Positions 46,620 to 59,604 of a stretch of DNA of 64,000 bases are shown here, piece after piece. The stretch lies in NCBI GenBank assembly GCA_032622095.1, contig CP136063.1, positions 76,545,980 through 76,609,979 of the forward strand. Reading direction: 5' to 3'. Every line of letters starts with the position of its first letter. The stretch's first letter is position 1. The DNA is from Siphonodentalium dalli. Lineage: Eukaryota; Mollusca; Scaphopoda; Gadilida; Siphonodentaliidae. The position numbers and the translations under genes are program-made. The notes under the pieces were generated by a model. It was given only the letters and a program-made list of their open reading frames with translations. It was not told the origin of the DNA and made no database searches.

Positions 46620-47097
46620 ATAACAGTGAAAGGTACGGGCATTTTTCTTTCAAAAGCTTTTGAGAATTGTTTCTAATGGTATTTTCTATAATGATTTCAA
46701 AAACCAATGTTGGCAACTCGATAAATTATTATTTATGACCCAAAATGACAATTCAAAATGGCCGCCATCAGAACAAAGTCTAGATTTTCGTTTACTGTTA
46801 TGTGTTGTTCTAAGACATTTGAATATTATGCATTTCCGTACTTTCGAACGAATTGTGACAAGAGACACTATACACAGAACATAATTGGTAATTTAAAGTG
46901 AACATGTTTGACATTTAACCCAATTTATGCCCAAAAATGACAAAAAGCGTGAATTTTATAAATTATTACGGTCTTAAAAAAGGCAGAAAGTGAAGTATGC
47001 CGGAAATATATCATTCAAATAGTTTAGACAGTTGTGTCTAAATGAAATTTGTATTGTGATTCCAAAAAACAATGTTCGCAACTCGACAAATAATTAT
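46620..47097. repeat. 360-bp satellite, single unit plus, in copy 1
   Basis: ATGACAATTCAAAATGGCCG at 46746 marks the unit that is arrayed after copy 2 (54607, 54971, 55339). The duplication break lies in this satellite. Confidence 0.8.
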
Positions 47098-47439
47098 AAG
47101 AATAACACGGGTACACTTTATAGTCAGTGTTTGTCTTCAGAATGCGTTTCATAATTTATACGCCACAAAAAACAAAGAAATTGCGTCCACGTGGCTTGAT
47201 TTTCAGTGATAACATGTTGATATTTACGCGTTAACTCGCTAACACCGAGTTAATTGTGGTCTAGAGTTCAGGTTTCGATAACACGGCACTTCTGCAGCTT
47301 CTGTTCATTCAGGAAAGTATAATCTATTCAAGATATCTATAATTATGCGTGATTTTGTCACAAAAATGATTATCTTCAATCATCAGGAACCGTAACAAAT
47401 CAGGCAAGAACCATCACAATACCGGCGATAGAACGATTT

Positions 47440-48900
47440 CCGATGTAACAGTTCCTACACAGTGATCATCCCCATGATATGAAGAATCCAACGGTGTGGT
47501 TTAAATATGTCAAAAGTGGCGTCGTTTGAATCAGGGATGAACGGAAGGGGAGAGGGGCACCAAAATTAATAAAACTAATTTAAGCGCCGATTTCCACCAA
47601 ATTGATATATATTCTTCTTCTTGATACAAGGAATCTAATTGTGCGATATAACAACGCCAAATTGTTGTTTTTGGATGAGAGATTGGGAGGGGGTGGGCAC
47701 TAAATTTGATAATAAGTCGCCGATTGCCACCACACTTATACAAAATCATCCCCATGGTATGAGGAGTCTAATGGTGTGGCTTTTATCTGTCAAATGTGGC
47801 CTCATTCGAGTCAGGGTTGCATTGAAAGGGACAGGGGAACCAAAATTGATGCACAATTTTGTTAGCGCCAATTTCCACCAAATTGATACACGTTCTTATC
47901 CATGAAACGAGGAATCTAATCTTGATTTAAAGACGCCATAGTGGTGCTGTTTGGGTGAGAGATGGAGAGGGGAGGGATTGGCACCAAATTTGATAAAAAG
48001 AATTGTTTAGTCGCCGATTATCACAAAACTTATAAACAATCATCTCCATGATATCAGGAATGTAATCGTGTGGTTTAAGGATGTCACAAGTGGGGCCATT
48101 CGAGTCAGTGGTGTATAGAGATGAGAGGGACACAACAAATTATATCTATATGTTTAGTGCCGATTTCCACCAGATTGATACATATTCTTCTCCGTGATAC
48201 GAGGAATCTTATCGTGTGGTTTAGATACACCAAATTGGTGCCCTATGGGTGAGAGATATGGGGACCTTAAATTTGATACAAATTTGTATACTCGCCAATT
48301 TTCACCAATTTCATATATATGCATCTCTAATCTCTAATGAGTCTTAGTGTGTACATCTTGAGTCCGAAATAGGGACGGGAGGGTCACCAAAACTGATACA
48401 AGATATTTTAGTACCAATTACCATCAAATTCAGACACGTTCTTCTCAAATGATACAAGAAATAAAATCGTGCTGTCTGTTTGTCTTTTTGTCTGTCTGTG
48501 TGCGTTCTATATATAACTTCACGCGGTACAATTGAGATGGCACCAAGGCGTTCTAAGAGGGATAACTTTTTACAAGGAAGATAATGGTGCGGGTTAAAAT
48601 TTTCTAAAATGACGCTGTTGGTGGGAGGGGAAATTAAAAAAATATGGTGAAATAGTTTTGTCGCTGATTTCCACCAAACGAATGCATAATCACCTTCGCA
48701 ATATGGCGTTGTTCGAGTCAGCGTTGCATCAACAATTGATTTAATAAACCAAATTCCACCAAATTCATACACGTTTGTCTCTAATGATATACCATGAATT
48801 AAATCACATTTGGTGTCGTTTGCGTCACGGATGGCGAGCAGATATGCACTATCATTGATAAGATTGCTATTCGCCGATATCCACATATAAGTTATATACA
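47440..48900. repeat. Degenerate tandem repeat, unit about 145 bp (copy 2)
   Basis: Same array as 38500-39960, with a 9-bp insertion near 48601. Confidence 0.75.
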
Positions 48901-49899
48901 GTCACCAGGCCATCTCCATATCATTTTAAGTAGTTGGGCGTTCACATTTCACAATCCCGACATATGGTGACCCACATAAGTCACTTGAACAATTATATCT
49001 TCTTAACAGTCATATTTATATGGGAATGGCAATCAAGTCATTCACACAATGAGCTAGCAAAAAGAGATAACTAGAAGAAGCATTAAACGTATATTTATCA
49101 TGCTATTGAAGAGATACATATATTCGTGCAAACTGAGAGACCTCGAACCGTTAGAGGATTGCATATATATATACTAACAAAATTTAGTCTGTTCCATTCA
49201 ATACAGTTTCTACAAAAAGTTACAATTTGTCAAGAGATATGGAAGGCCTGTTTAAAAATAGTGGTCACAGTGTGCAGTCAAATATAATTTCTTCTGATAT
49301 ACAAGAAAATGCAGTTAGTAGCACAAGACTTTTCAGGATCCTACCAATACTGACATCTGACAAGGGTTTTAGAACAGACTCATCGACTGATATAAACAAC
49401 TCAAAATCTCGCTCTGTGCCTGGCAAATGTAGCTGATATATGTGCGCAGCAACATTTCGTTTAAACTAAGAATATTTAGCCAATATATAGCACCATGAAC
49501 AGAGGAGCACCTGGAAATTTCTTTGAAACATCTGTATCTTCATGGAGATATGATAGCCAGGTGTCCTCGAGATCTTAGTCCAACCCACTAGATTGATTGA
49601 TACATCTTAATATGTAAAACCCAATTATCATCTTTTACGAACTAATGTGTTTATGATGTTCATGTATCATATTATAACGTCTAATGTATACGCAGTTGTA
49701 AGTAAATAAATACTTCATTATTGGTGGAACGGATTAATCGCGATAAACAGAATGACAATTGACAAGGTGAGCCACTACTTATATTCCATGACTGTAATAA
49801 TCATGTTTTGTGATGCTATTGGAATATACAATTTATGAGAAAACGTATCACACTTTAAGCAAGAGCATTCTCTATTCCCAACAAATATCCACAGCATAC

Positions 49900-49931
49900 A
49901 TTAACCTGGGCAACGCCGGGTAACCCTGCTA
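49900..49931 (+). mobile_element. Helitron 3' terminus (copy 2)
   Basis: Same CCTGGGCAACGCCGGG hairpin and CTAG|T end as at 40990. Confidence 0.6.
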
Positions 49932-51452
49932 GTAATTAATATAAGCGTAGCAATGATGATGCAAATGCAATTTCAATACAATTCATTCCCGCTGTTCTTA
50001 CAGTATTATAACCACCAAACCATTCATGGCCATTAACCACTGTCAACAAACAGTCATGTGGTTTCCATGATTATACATTACCACGATATTTGTTTAATTA
50101 CCTTAAAATGGGCTGCAACATATGATATCCAAATATTTCACCTTTTAATTGACTGAATGCAACCCATTAATGTTGTTGCATTCATTAATGATATAAATGA
50201 ATGGACCCTGTTGTTTTAATGGTTTTGTGCGGCGTTTTATGCCATTTTATTGGGGCCTGCAAGTAGAGGTGTATGTACCTACATGTATGTTATAGTTCCG
50301 TCCATATTACGTAGACATAATTTGGAGGTTTAAATTAGCCATGACCGTTTAACCCTTTGACAACAGATCACTAATACAGACAGTCCGATTGTGTACGGTT
50401 AATTTGTATGATAATGTAACTGTTTCTTCTTTCTAAATTATTGCTGATGTAGGCCATGAGGCAGAAAGCTTAAAGAGAGAGCATCCGTTTGTTTATATAT
50501 GTATTACACGATTCCTGCTTTGCAATTATAAGTAACTTTTTATATGACCATTTGATATTTATATACGCAATCAACGTCGTTTTCGATGCATCTGTCGGTG
50601 TATAGAAGTGTCGGATGCCGAATTATACTATGTATGTAGTTCGGCATCCGCATATTAGTTGGTGATTAAACAAGTTTTTTTTAAAGAAACTATATTAAAA
50701 ACACTAAAATAGTAAAATTTCCAAGTGATATTGGTGTCTGGACTTCAGCTGCTCTTTTAACCGAAATGGGAAATTGGGTCGATAATAAATTAGGCGACCG
50801 ACTGGAACTTGGAAGTTCGAGATGAACACACACAATACGATCTCTGTTTCGAACTACACAAAAGAAAGACACCACACTCGTAAACTGTTGAACTGTACTT
50901 GCGGGTGTAAATTTCACTTATTTAAAACGATTCAAGAACATCTATTGTCATAAAGACAATCTGATTCGATAGCAATTCCGAAGCGGTGTTCCCAAACTTC
51001 CCCACCAAATTTGCAGTCTCCGGTGACATTCTATGATCTCATGACCACTGCCGGGTCATATAAGTATTGGCACGAAGCTGGATAAATGCTAATACTAATG
51101 GTGGAATAGTTATGTAATACATTGCTTTATCCCCAACTAAATTAATGTACTATTTTGCTGTTTAATCGGCGATAATGTTTCGCTGAGAGTTGGCGTCTTA
51201 GGTTACCACTAGAAACGGAAGTTATCTCTTGGGATTTGATTGGTGGACTAAATAAAATTCCGGGTAAATTCGCCCCATGGGTATTCGACTTTGTTTGCGA
51301 ACTTTTAAAAGTATCACTACACCCAGTGATGCGGGAAACGACACTTCCCTCGGCTGATAGAAATTGTCGCTACCACGTGTATCTAACGGCCTTGACCAAT
51401 CAAATGCACGCATTTAAGTAAAAGCGAAAGTAGTTGTAATTATATATACATA

Positions 51453-52085
51453 CTAGCCGATGAGCCCGACGTTGTCCGGGCTATTCAAAAACCAAATTTT
51501 AAGTCGATAGCTCCACCCGTTTCCGAGATCTGGTCTGCGCATGCGCGAAGCTGGCGTCGCACGGGCTCGGCGACCCGATAAAATTCGTATCCGGGGCAAG
51601 ATACATTCACATAGCAAATTTCAAGTCGATAGCTCCACCCGTTTCAGAGATCTCGTCTGCGCATGCGCTGCACGGGCGTCGCACGGGCTCGCCAATACGA
51701 CAGCGACGACCGCCTGGTCAAACTACACACACGTACCAAGTTTCGTCCCGATCGGTCGAGAATCGCGACGTCGACGATTCCCGTGGGATAATGGCCCGTA
51801 TATCTCTCTGCAGATACTAATCACGTTGAATGGTAAACAAACGCTCTTTATAGCGATGCGTCAAAAACAAACGCTCATTAAATTATCACTTGATTAACCA
51901 CCGCAGTGCCGTTTTTTGTGACTGAGAGTGGAGAATGGGTGCTCTGGGCTTCTCCAAAATGCGACGTCGACGATTCCCGTGTGATTTTACCTTTGGATAG
52001 GAAGTTTGGTCTCGATCTGTCAACCCGTTTTCGATTCTATAAAGGACAGACAGACAATCAAACAGTCATCAAAATATATAGGAGA
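51453..52085 (-). mobile_element. Non-autonomous Helitron (copy 2)
   Basis: Duplicate of 42491-43101 with the same TC and CTAG ends. It has about 22 extra bases near 51893-51915 (GATTAACCACCGCAGTGCC). Confidence 0.75.
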
Positions 52086-52374
52086 TACGTTTTACATCAA
52101 TATCTCAATACTTAATTTGTTTTTTTTAAACAACCCGGGGCCATTGCGGACCACTCTTGCAGGCTGGGCATCACCACTTTCAGGGATGATGCCCACCCTT
52201 ACGAGATGGTCAAAGTGCCCGTCGGACATCAGTCCCCACAAGAAGCGGCAGTCAGTCAGTAAGGCCCACTCGTCCTCCTCAAGCTGCGAACCCATACCGT
52301 CGAAGTCCCATCAGAAACGTATCTCAAATAAGGGCTCGATCAAAGCATAGGAACCCTGTTCACCGCCAAAATAA

Positions 52375-52414
52375 AGATACTACACTTTGATCTTAGCCAA
52401 AAGGCCGAGAAGAC
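52375..52414 (-). ncRNA. U2 snRNA-like 5' domain (copy 2)
   Basis: Identical in the U2-like core to 44512-44551, including the extra A. The empty hAT site lies about 220 bp away inside the conserved non-U2 part. Confidence 0.65.
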
Positions 52415-52665
52415 ATGCTTAAATTGGGGTTTCCAATGAGTCATGCATGCTTATATAGCAGCACTGGACATGCCTGTATGCTTATTCTTGTTGTATTATT
52501 GCGTATGTGCAGTGGGGTGTTCTTGATTCATGTGTGTAAGAAATTACGTTGGTTGCAATTAATTACATGGTTTATTCGCTTGTTAAGCGGACATTGGCTT
52601 ATGACATTTTGATTAATTTTGGTGTTACATTATCCATAGCACATCTCTAATACACACATACAGAC

Positions 52666-53023
52666 CTGTCAACACAAGTTCGTATTTAAATCCGTTTGAC
52701 GCATCCAGTTGTTCTGCATATGCACTGATAAGGGTGGTGTAGAGTCTGCATTCCTGTGAGCCCCGATGGTACAAAAACGACAAACATGTAGCTATGTTTA
52801 TACATGAGACTACACAGTCTAACTTTGAGCGCACTGTCCATTCAGCGAATGGTAAAGTCTTTGTTGGTACAAGATTTTGAAATTCTATCTCGGTCCTGTA
52901 ATTCTCTGTTGCTTGACATCTTGTCAGATCGAACGCGACAATCACGATGACTAGTAACAACCCCATGCCAATGTTGTTGAAGTGAGGTGACATCAGTATC
53001 GTGTTGTTGGGACAAAACATCAT
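52666..53023 (-). CDS. Secreted PAN/apple-domain protein, first coding exon (copy C)
   Basis: Same 119-residue exon as copy B, with one amino-acid difference that I can see (Ile110 in B, Asn here; Asn is also found in copy A, so B carries the change). The signal peptide, four cysteines and the phase 1 donor ACAG|GTCTGT are intact. Being a near-identical duplicate, its intactness adds little evidence for function beyond copy B. Confidence 0.62.
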
Positions 53024-53303
53024 GTGTCAACCAACAATTATTCCTCGTGGCACTGGTGTTGCCTTCTGAATGTACAATATCTGCGCAGGTAACCACTTCA
53101 ATGATTGTGACTCCTTGGTCGCCGTATTGATGTAGTATAGTGGTCGGTCGCGATCAATAAGCTCGCTACTCTATCACGTCCTAAAGGAAGGCGCGTGCAG
53201 TCGTACAGAACCCCCATACTCCCAAGAAGATTTATATTAAATATTACGCCAATATCAGTCATCTGATGACCTTTGAATGAGATTATACAGTACCCTCAAG
53301 ACG

Positions 53304-53588
53304 ATGCAGCCTCGTTCCGCTCATCGCGGCGATCGGTCCACTCGAAATCGCAGCGATTCGCCGATATAAACGCGGCGACGATCGTCGCTTGTGTCGCTTT
53401 TGGTTCGCACCGAAACATGCGCTAATGGCGCACTTTTTGTCGCTTCCGGCGCGCCGAAACATGCGCTAATATCGCACATTTTACATATCGTAACGGCGAA
53501 CATTTTGTCGCTTTCGGCGCGTTACTAATGGCGCACTTTTTGTCGCTTTAGGCGCGCGCCGAAAGCGCCATTAGGAAGTGGCCCTAAT
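53304..53588. repeat. GC-rich palindromic repeat cluster (copy 2)
   Basis: Duplicate of 45441-45725, with a few substitutions (for example TTTAGGCGCGCGCC replaces TTTCGGCGCGCGCC). Confidence 0.65.
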
Positions 53589-54489
53589 AGTATTCCATAT
53601 ACATACCAATATATCTTGCAGTCAATACTTGTAGTTATGCAAATTATAGAGCAAGTAGTTTAATTTAAAAGAAACAAATCAAAAAATAAAATTAACTATT
53701 ATTGTATTTAATCAGAATTTTTAAAGTTCACAATGTGCTAAACCGCACTTATATAGACTTCGGTACAATTGTGTCAAATGTATATTGTCTGCGTATGTAT
53801 ATTAGCAGGGGAAGTCACATCGGTCTCCTTGCTGATTCAATGCACGCCGACCACAGGGTTGCTGAATGTGCAAAGAAACCGAAAATTTGAACGTTTCAGA
53901 CACTGACTTTGCGCAAATCACTCGGATTAGCCTAACACCGCGTAAATGACAACAGTTTCTGTAGAAAAATAGCTGTACTTTTTCGTAACAGCATCAGTTT
54001 TCCCTACCAACATACCATTGATATTCATCAGGACCCCAGCATCATAGCAGACTAGCAGGGCCACTTGGCCAGTGGTGTGTATTTTACATTCATTATGTTC
54101 TATATATGTTTAAAATTGCCGCCTCGGTTTGTCTGCCAGAGAATATTGAAAACGTATATATACCGTACACATCAAGATTGAGATGAAATATAATTGAAAC
54201 ACACATAATTAATTTGTGTATCTATCAACCTGTTTTGTTATCTGAACGTGACGCAGCGACTAGTATTCTTTGCAAAATGGTCATGCTATTATGCTATGAT
54301 GATGTACATGTATATACACTGCTGTACATGCAGTCATGTCGTTAGGACACCAGAATATTGAAAACGTATATTTCTTGTACACAATAAGATTGAACTAAAA
54401 TATAATTGAAACACGCATAAGTAATTTGTGTATCTATCAACCTGTTTTGTTATCTGAACGTGATAGTCAGGTTCGAAATGGAATAAAAG

Positions 54490-55660
54490 TGAAAGGTGCG
54501 GGCATTTTTCTTTCAAAAGCTTTTGAGAATTGTTTCTAATGGTATTTTTTATGCTGATTTCAAAAACCAATGTTGGCAACTCGATAAATTATTATTTATG
54601 ACCCAAAATGACAATTCAAAATGGCCGCCATCAGAACAAAGTCTAGATTTTCGTTTACTGTTATGTGTTGTTCTAAGACATTTGAATATTATGCATTTCC
54701 GTACTTTCGAACGAATTGTGACAAGAGACACTATACACAGAACATAATTGGTAATTTAAAGTGAACGTGTTTGACATTTAACCCAATTTATGCCCAAAAA
54801 TGACAAAAAGCGTGAATTTTATAAATTATTACGGTCTTAAAAAAGGCAGAAAGTGATGTATGCCGGAAATATATCATTCAAATAGTTTAGACAGTTGTGT
54901 CTATATGAAATTTGTATTCTGATTCCAAAAAACAATGTTCGCAACTCGACAAATAATTATTTCTGACCTAAAATGACAATTCAAAATGGCCGCCATCAGA
55001 ACAAAGTCTGGATTTTCGTTTACTGTTATATGTTGTTCTAAAACGTTTGAATATTATGCATTTCCGTACTTTCGAACGAATTGTGACAATAGACACAATA
55101 CACAGAACATATGTGGTAATATATTTAAAGTGAACATGTTTGACATTTAACCCAATTTATGCCCAAAAATGACCAAAAACGCGAATTTGATATATTATTG
55201 CGGTCTTAAAAGGCAGAAAGTGAAGTATGCCGGAAATATATCCTTAAAATAGTTTAGGCAGTTGTGTCTAAATGAAATCTGTATTTCGATTCCAAAAAAC
55301 AATGTTGGCTACTCTACAAACAATTATTTCTGACCTAAAATGACAATTCAAAATGGCCGCCGTCAGAACAAAGTCTGGATTTTCGTTTAATGTTATAATT
55401 ATGTTGTTCTAAGACGTTTGAATATTATGCATTTCCGTACTTTCGAACGAATTGCGACAAGAGACACTATACACAGAACATATGTGGTAATTTAAAGTGA
55501 ACATGTTTGACATTTAACCCAATTTATGCCCAAAAAAAGGCGAATTTGATAAATTATTGCGGTCTTAAAAGGCAGAAAGTGAAGTATGCCGGAAATATAT
55601 CCTTAAAATAGTTTAGGCAGTTGTGTCTAAATGAAATCTGTATTTCGATTCCAAACAAGA
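54490..55660. repeat. ~364-bp satellite, about three units
   Basis: ATGACAATTCAAAATGGCCG begins at about 54609, 54973 and 55341 (periods 364 and 368). Shared words include ATTATGCATTTCCGTACTTT, AACCCAATTTATGCCC and AAAGGCAGAAAGTGA. The array is cut near 55660 and resumes at 59644. Confidence 0.88.
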
Positions 55661-55984
55661 AATTCAATTAATTGAGGAAAAACACCCACTATCCCGAGTG
55701 GTATTGATAAGCTATTGGAGGGTCTTCCACTTCGCATGCAAAATAGCAAAATATTATTAATTGATGACTGATGTACATGTACAGTACACACATAGTAATA
55801 ACAATTAACGTTATGATTTGAAACTAACCATGATAGGATATTGACAGTAAGGTGGTTTTAACTACTACGAGTGGTATTAGTAATAATAGTACCATTCTAG
55901 CATAATATATGTGTACATGATGTATGGGAAATATTAAAGGACAAAACAATAGTTACAATACAATTAGAATTTTTTTTTTAATTA

Positions 55985-56470
55985 ATCGCAAGAAGAGCTA
56001 ATTGTGCTTAAGCACAATAAGGGAATCTCTATTGTGCTTAAGCGCAATAAGGATATATTTAACTGTGCTTAAGCGCAATAATGGAATTTACAAATTGCGC
56101 TTATATAATAAAACCCAATAAGGAATATCTTAATAAGGAATATATTATATATAGTACATAAACTCCCTATAATTCAGGTGGTGTAGTCCATCTCCATGGT
56201 ACAATGTGTGGAACAAATATAGGATTATTCTACTATTTGCACAAGGGTGATCTAATGAGAGATATTAATTGCGCTTAAGTGCAATATTGATGTAATTTCG
56301 CTTACGTGTAATAAGGAATGTCTTATTACACTTAAGCGCAATAAGAATATTCCTTATTGCACAGGAATATCACATTGTGCTTAAGCGCAATAAGGTATCT
56401 CTAACTGCGCTTAAGCACAATAACTGAAGGAATATTCTTATTGGGCTTGAGCTCAATTAGAGATTCCTTA
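55985..56470. repeat. Array of short palindromes around GCTTAAGC
   Basis: About ten copies of a ~20-bp palindrome like TTGTGCTTAAGCGCAATAA are spaced by 10-45 bases. Bases vary at positions that keep or lose pairing (GTGC/GCGC arms). Confidence 0.8.
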
Positions 56471-56629
56471 AGTTATTGCAGTTAATCGAAATTGTCTATT
56501 AAATGTCAAGTTGGTTTCCCATAGAGATCATCAACGATGTCTATGCGCAAGGGACCTACGCCAGTCTTCTCTGTTGGGATTCCAATTGTTGGCTTATTAA
56601 ATATGCACATATGCTTAAGATACAGTCGT

Positions 56630-56700
56630 GCGCGAAGCGTGCTCCCGTAGGTCGGGTTTTGTATCCCAGTGAATTAAAATATCATTGAAATAATCGGTCC
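56630..56700. other. GCGCGAAGC hairpin and C run
   Basis: GTGCGCGAAGCGTGC at about 56629 is a hairpin like those near 10570 and 59615. A 13-C run follows at 56699-56711. Confidence 0.5.
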
Positions 56701-56824
56701 CCCCCCCCCCCATCCAATAAACATCCATATATTGAATATACATGTTTTTGGAGCAGAATTAGATAGTCCATATTGGACGCCATCATGGAATTTAATTTTT
56801 TTATTTAATTTTCACACATAGTTA

Positions 56825-57145
56825 TTAGTTATGTGGATGGCGTTCTCATTAAACATCACACCCGTATATTAATTATGTGGATAGAGTTATCATTAAACCT
56901 CACATCCTTATATTGGTTACAGTAATGCCCAAAGTAATTGACCACTTAACCAGAGCAGAATTATTGGTAATTTTTCAGGATTTAAAATCCTGAAAAATTA
57001 CCCATAATTCTGCTCTGGTTAAGTGGTCAATTACTTTGGACATTACTGTATGTGGATGGAGTTATCATTACACCTCACATCCTTATATTGGTTAGGTTAT
57101 GTAGATGTGAGTTATCATTAAACCTCACATCAGTGTGTTGGGGAT
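56825..57145. repeat. ~46-bp tandem repeat
   Basis: Units of TATGTGGATGGAGTTATCAT and TAAACCTCACATCCTTATAT occur about four times and are interrupted by the MITE at 56920-57048. Confidence 0.8.
56920..57048. mobile_element. Tc1/mariner-type palindromic MITE, 129 bp
   Basis: TA (56918-56919) and TA (57049-57050) flank CAGTAATG...CATTACTG. The entire element is a near-perfect palindrome centred on CAGGATTTAAAATCCTG. TA duplication and a CAGT start suit Tc1/mariner MITEs. It splits a 46-bp array, so the empty site is visible in neighbouring units. Confidence 0.85.
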
Positions 57146-57299
57146 TTTGGACCTTGACTTGGGACCTTTGGTTTTTAACGCAACAAATGCGAGTACACCT
57201 TATACACAAGTTTCTTGGATAAGATGAGTTTGAAGCCTGCTTACATTTCGAAATGTTGTCAGTTTTGTATCGTCTGCAGCAGAACTCGGCATGTTGAAG

Positions 57300-58140
57300 C
57301 AAAAGTTACAAGAGATAAAATATGTACGTAACGAGACTATAATACAAATGAAAAAATAAATTGAGGGAGGAGTGGGCGATACAGGGAACTAAGGGTTGAA
57401 CCGATATAAATTTGTAGAGCGATAACGACCAATGTTGACATATCATGCATCTCAACTCTACTGTTGCAACAAGGCTATAAAATGGGGGGGGGGGGGGTTG
57501 TAATAATCTTCGTTATCTCTATATAGTGCCAGAATAGTCATTTATAGACTTCTATAGTGGTACAATGCAAATTGGAATCAAATGATAAAAATATGTATGT
57601 AACACAACTACGGTATACCGATGAAAATAATTTAGGCCGGGTTTAGATGTTGGGTTGGTTAAATAGACTCGGAGAAAAAGGGGAACGATGAACTGACATA
57701 AATTAGTAGAGCGATAGCGATCAATGTTGCCATGTGATGCATCGCGACTGTACTGTAGCGGCAATGATATAAAATTGGGGGGGGGGTCTGAAATTATCTC
57801 TTACTCTATAGATGGCACCAGGATTATATAGAAAGGAATAGCAATTGATATACGTATACCGTATACTATAGTAATACCATAGACATATAAGTAAAATTAT
57901 CACGTGATAAAATATTACGTAACTTGACTATAGCGATGAAAAAAATAAAAAATTGGACCGGGATTAGAGGTTAGGTTGGTTATATGTGGATAATTGGATA
58001 TGGAATTCATACCGATGAGACGATAAAAATTAGTGGAGCGATAAAGACCAATGTTGACACTTAGTCAGGCTACATGGGGGTTGATACGATAGACCGAAAT
58101 AAATTTGTCGGGTGATAATGACCAATGTTGACGTATAAAG
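57300..58140. repeat. ~270-320-bp tandem repeat, three diverged units
   Basis: GATAAAATATGTACGTAAC-like starts lie at about 57315, 57585 and 57903. Shared words are GATGAAAAAAATA, GGTTGGTTA, TAGAGCGATA.CGACCAATGT and a G run after ATAAAAT.GGG. Confidence 0.7.
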
Positions 58141-58254
58141 TAACGCGACTGACGACTGTACTGTCGCACAATTATCAGGTAGAACCTGTCAAATATGGAC
58201 TCTGTTGGCCAATATGGAACAGCTCAGAAAACATTCACAGGGCCCTAAAATTTA

Positions 58255-58790
58255 TTATTTAACATGGGATCTGCCATTAAAATTGATTTATGTCGATAAA
58301 ATTCTTATTTTTCAAAATTTTAAGCTGAGACTTGGTGTGTCTGTGTGGAATACTTATATATTCCTAAAATGACAGGGTACAGCACGTAATTATTTTTTAG
58401 ATGGAAGAAATTAATTTTGTTCGATGATAAATTTTAACATGGGATTTGCTATTCAAATCGATTTATGTCGATAAAACTCTTATTTTTCAAAATTTTAAGC
58501 TGAGACTTGGTGTGTCAGCGTGGAATACCTATATATTCCTAAAATGACAGGGTACAGCACGTAATTATTTTTTAGAGGGAAGAAATTATTTTTTTTGAAT
58601 GATAAATTTTAACACGGGATTTTCCCATTCAAATCGATTTATGTCGATAAAACTGTTATTTTTCAAAATTTTAAGCTGAGACTGAGGTATGTCTGCGTGG
58701 AATACTTATATATTCCTAAAATGACAGGGTCCAGCACGTAATTATCTTTTAGATGGAAGAAATTGATTTGTTTCCATGATAAAAATCGAG
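58255..58790. repeat. ~176-bp tandem repeat, three units
   Basis: TTTATGTCGATAAAA, TTTTTCAAAATTTTAAGCTG, GAATACTTATATATTCCTAA and ATGACAGGGTACAGCACG recur with period about 176. Confidence 0.9.
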
Positions 58791-59604
58791 CGTGTACTGT
58801 GCCGCAGGCAGTGTGCGCTCAAAATGTAAACAACTTTCTCAAGTGTCGTTTTGGTCAACATATCGCTTTCTCGACGGGGAGATCTGATCCGAATAATAGC
58901 TAAGATGTATTTAGATAGAATTATTGAAAGAATTTGACCGATTATTGTGCATTTTGACTCGAGAATCGAGTGGAGAAAACGTTTAGTCAAACACGCGAAT
59001 TCTGCCAATTGCAGACGAGCGCTGTCAGAATCAGATAATACAGATTGACAACAAATGCAGGCCTGAAACTCACCTTTTTGGGAGGTAAATCCCACTTATT
59101 AGATATCAAAACAATCCTTCCTAAGCACATTCCACAAGTTGCTAATATCTTAGGACACAGTAACAGTCAAAATGAATGAATTTAAATCACGATTCCGAGA
59201 CGAAGCGAGACATGTACTGTGTACGATTTTTGACTCATTTTGAGTCGCCTTGTTTTCGATGACGTCATTTGCGTTGCCCCACAACCTTAACCCTTTCCAA
59301 TTCCAGCGGCATTTCAATTGGTTGAAATTAAAAATTTCTCAAGTTCTAGCTCAACCTGAATCTAGTTACCCAATTGGTAGAATTACTTTAGCAGTACAAT
59401 TTAGTTTTATCAATTATAACTATAATTTTATTGACGATATGAGCTCAACATCATAATATGAAACTGTTTATGGCGGTGTTATCCAAACGTGTGCTTTGAT
59501 AATGGTTATAATTTTATTTTGCGATCAAACGTCAGTGCAGCTCAGCAGAAACGCATAGGCACTATTTCAATTCAGCAGAAACGCATGAGTCCTACGATAA
59601 TAGT
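58791..59604. other. No gene seen
   Basis: A 117-codon minus-strand frame (58742-59095) starts in the 176-bp repeat and has no recognisable domain. A short direct repeat, CAGCAGAAACGCAT, lies near 59543 and 59574. Confidence 0.4.

Larger units (their letters stand above)
38165..47100. repeat. Tandem segmental duplication, copy 1 (8.9 kb)
   Basis: From AATAACACGGGTACACTTTA (38165) the sequence repeats in order and orientation from 47101. The offset is 8936 at first, then shifts by small indels (8945, 8962) and by the hAT insertion to 7863. Copy 1 ends at about 47097-47100, directly against copy 2. By eye the copies differ at only a few positions per 100-200 bases. Contents: a degenerate 145-bp array, a Helitron end, a Helitron, a U2-like sequence, the PAN exon, a GC-rich palindromic repeat and one unit of the 360-bp satellite. 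An assembly artefact that places two haplotypes in series is a serious alternative. Confidence 0.92.
47101..54960. repeat. Tandem segmental duplication, copy 2
   Basis: Follows copy 1 without a gap and keeps the same order of parts. It lacks the 1.1-kb hAT element. At its right edge the sequence continues into more 360-bp satellite units, where copy 1 is cut off. Confidence 0.92.

Noticed and set aside
55985-56470. CRISPR-like array
   Set aside because: Palindromic repeats with irregular, non-unique short spacers in a clearly eukaryotic setting; no cas genes.
58742-59095. 117-codon minus-strand frame as a gene
   Set aside because: It starts in unique sequence and ends in the 176-bp tandem repeat, has no domain, and lacks splice or poly(A) context.
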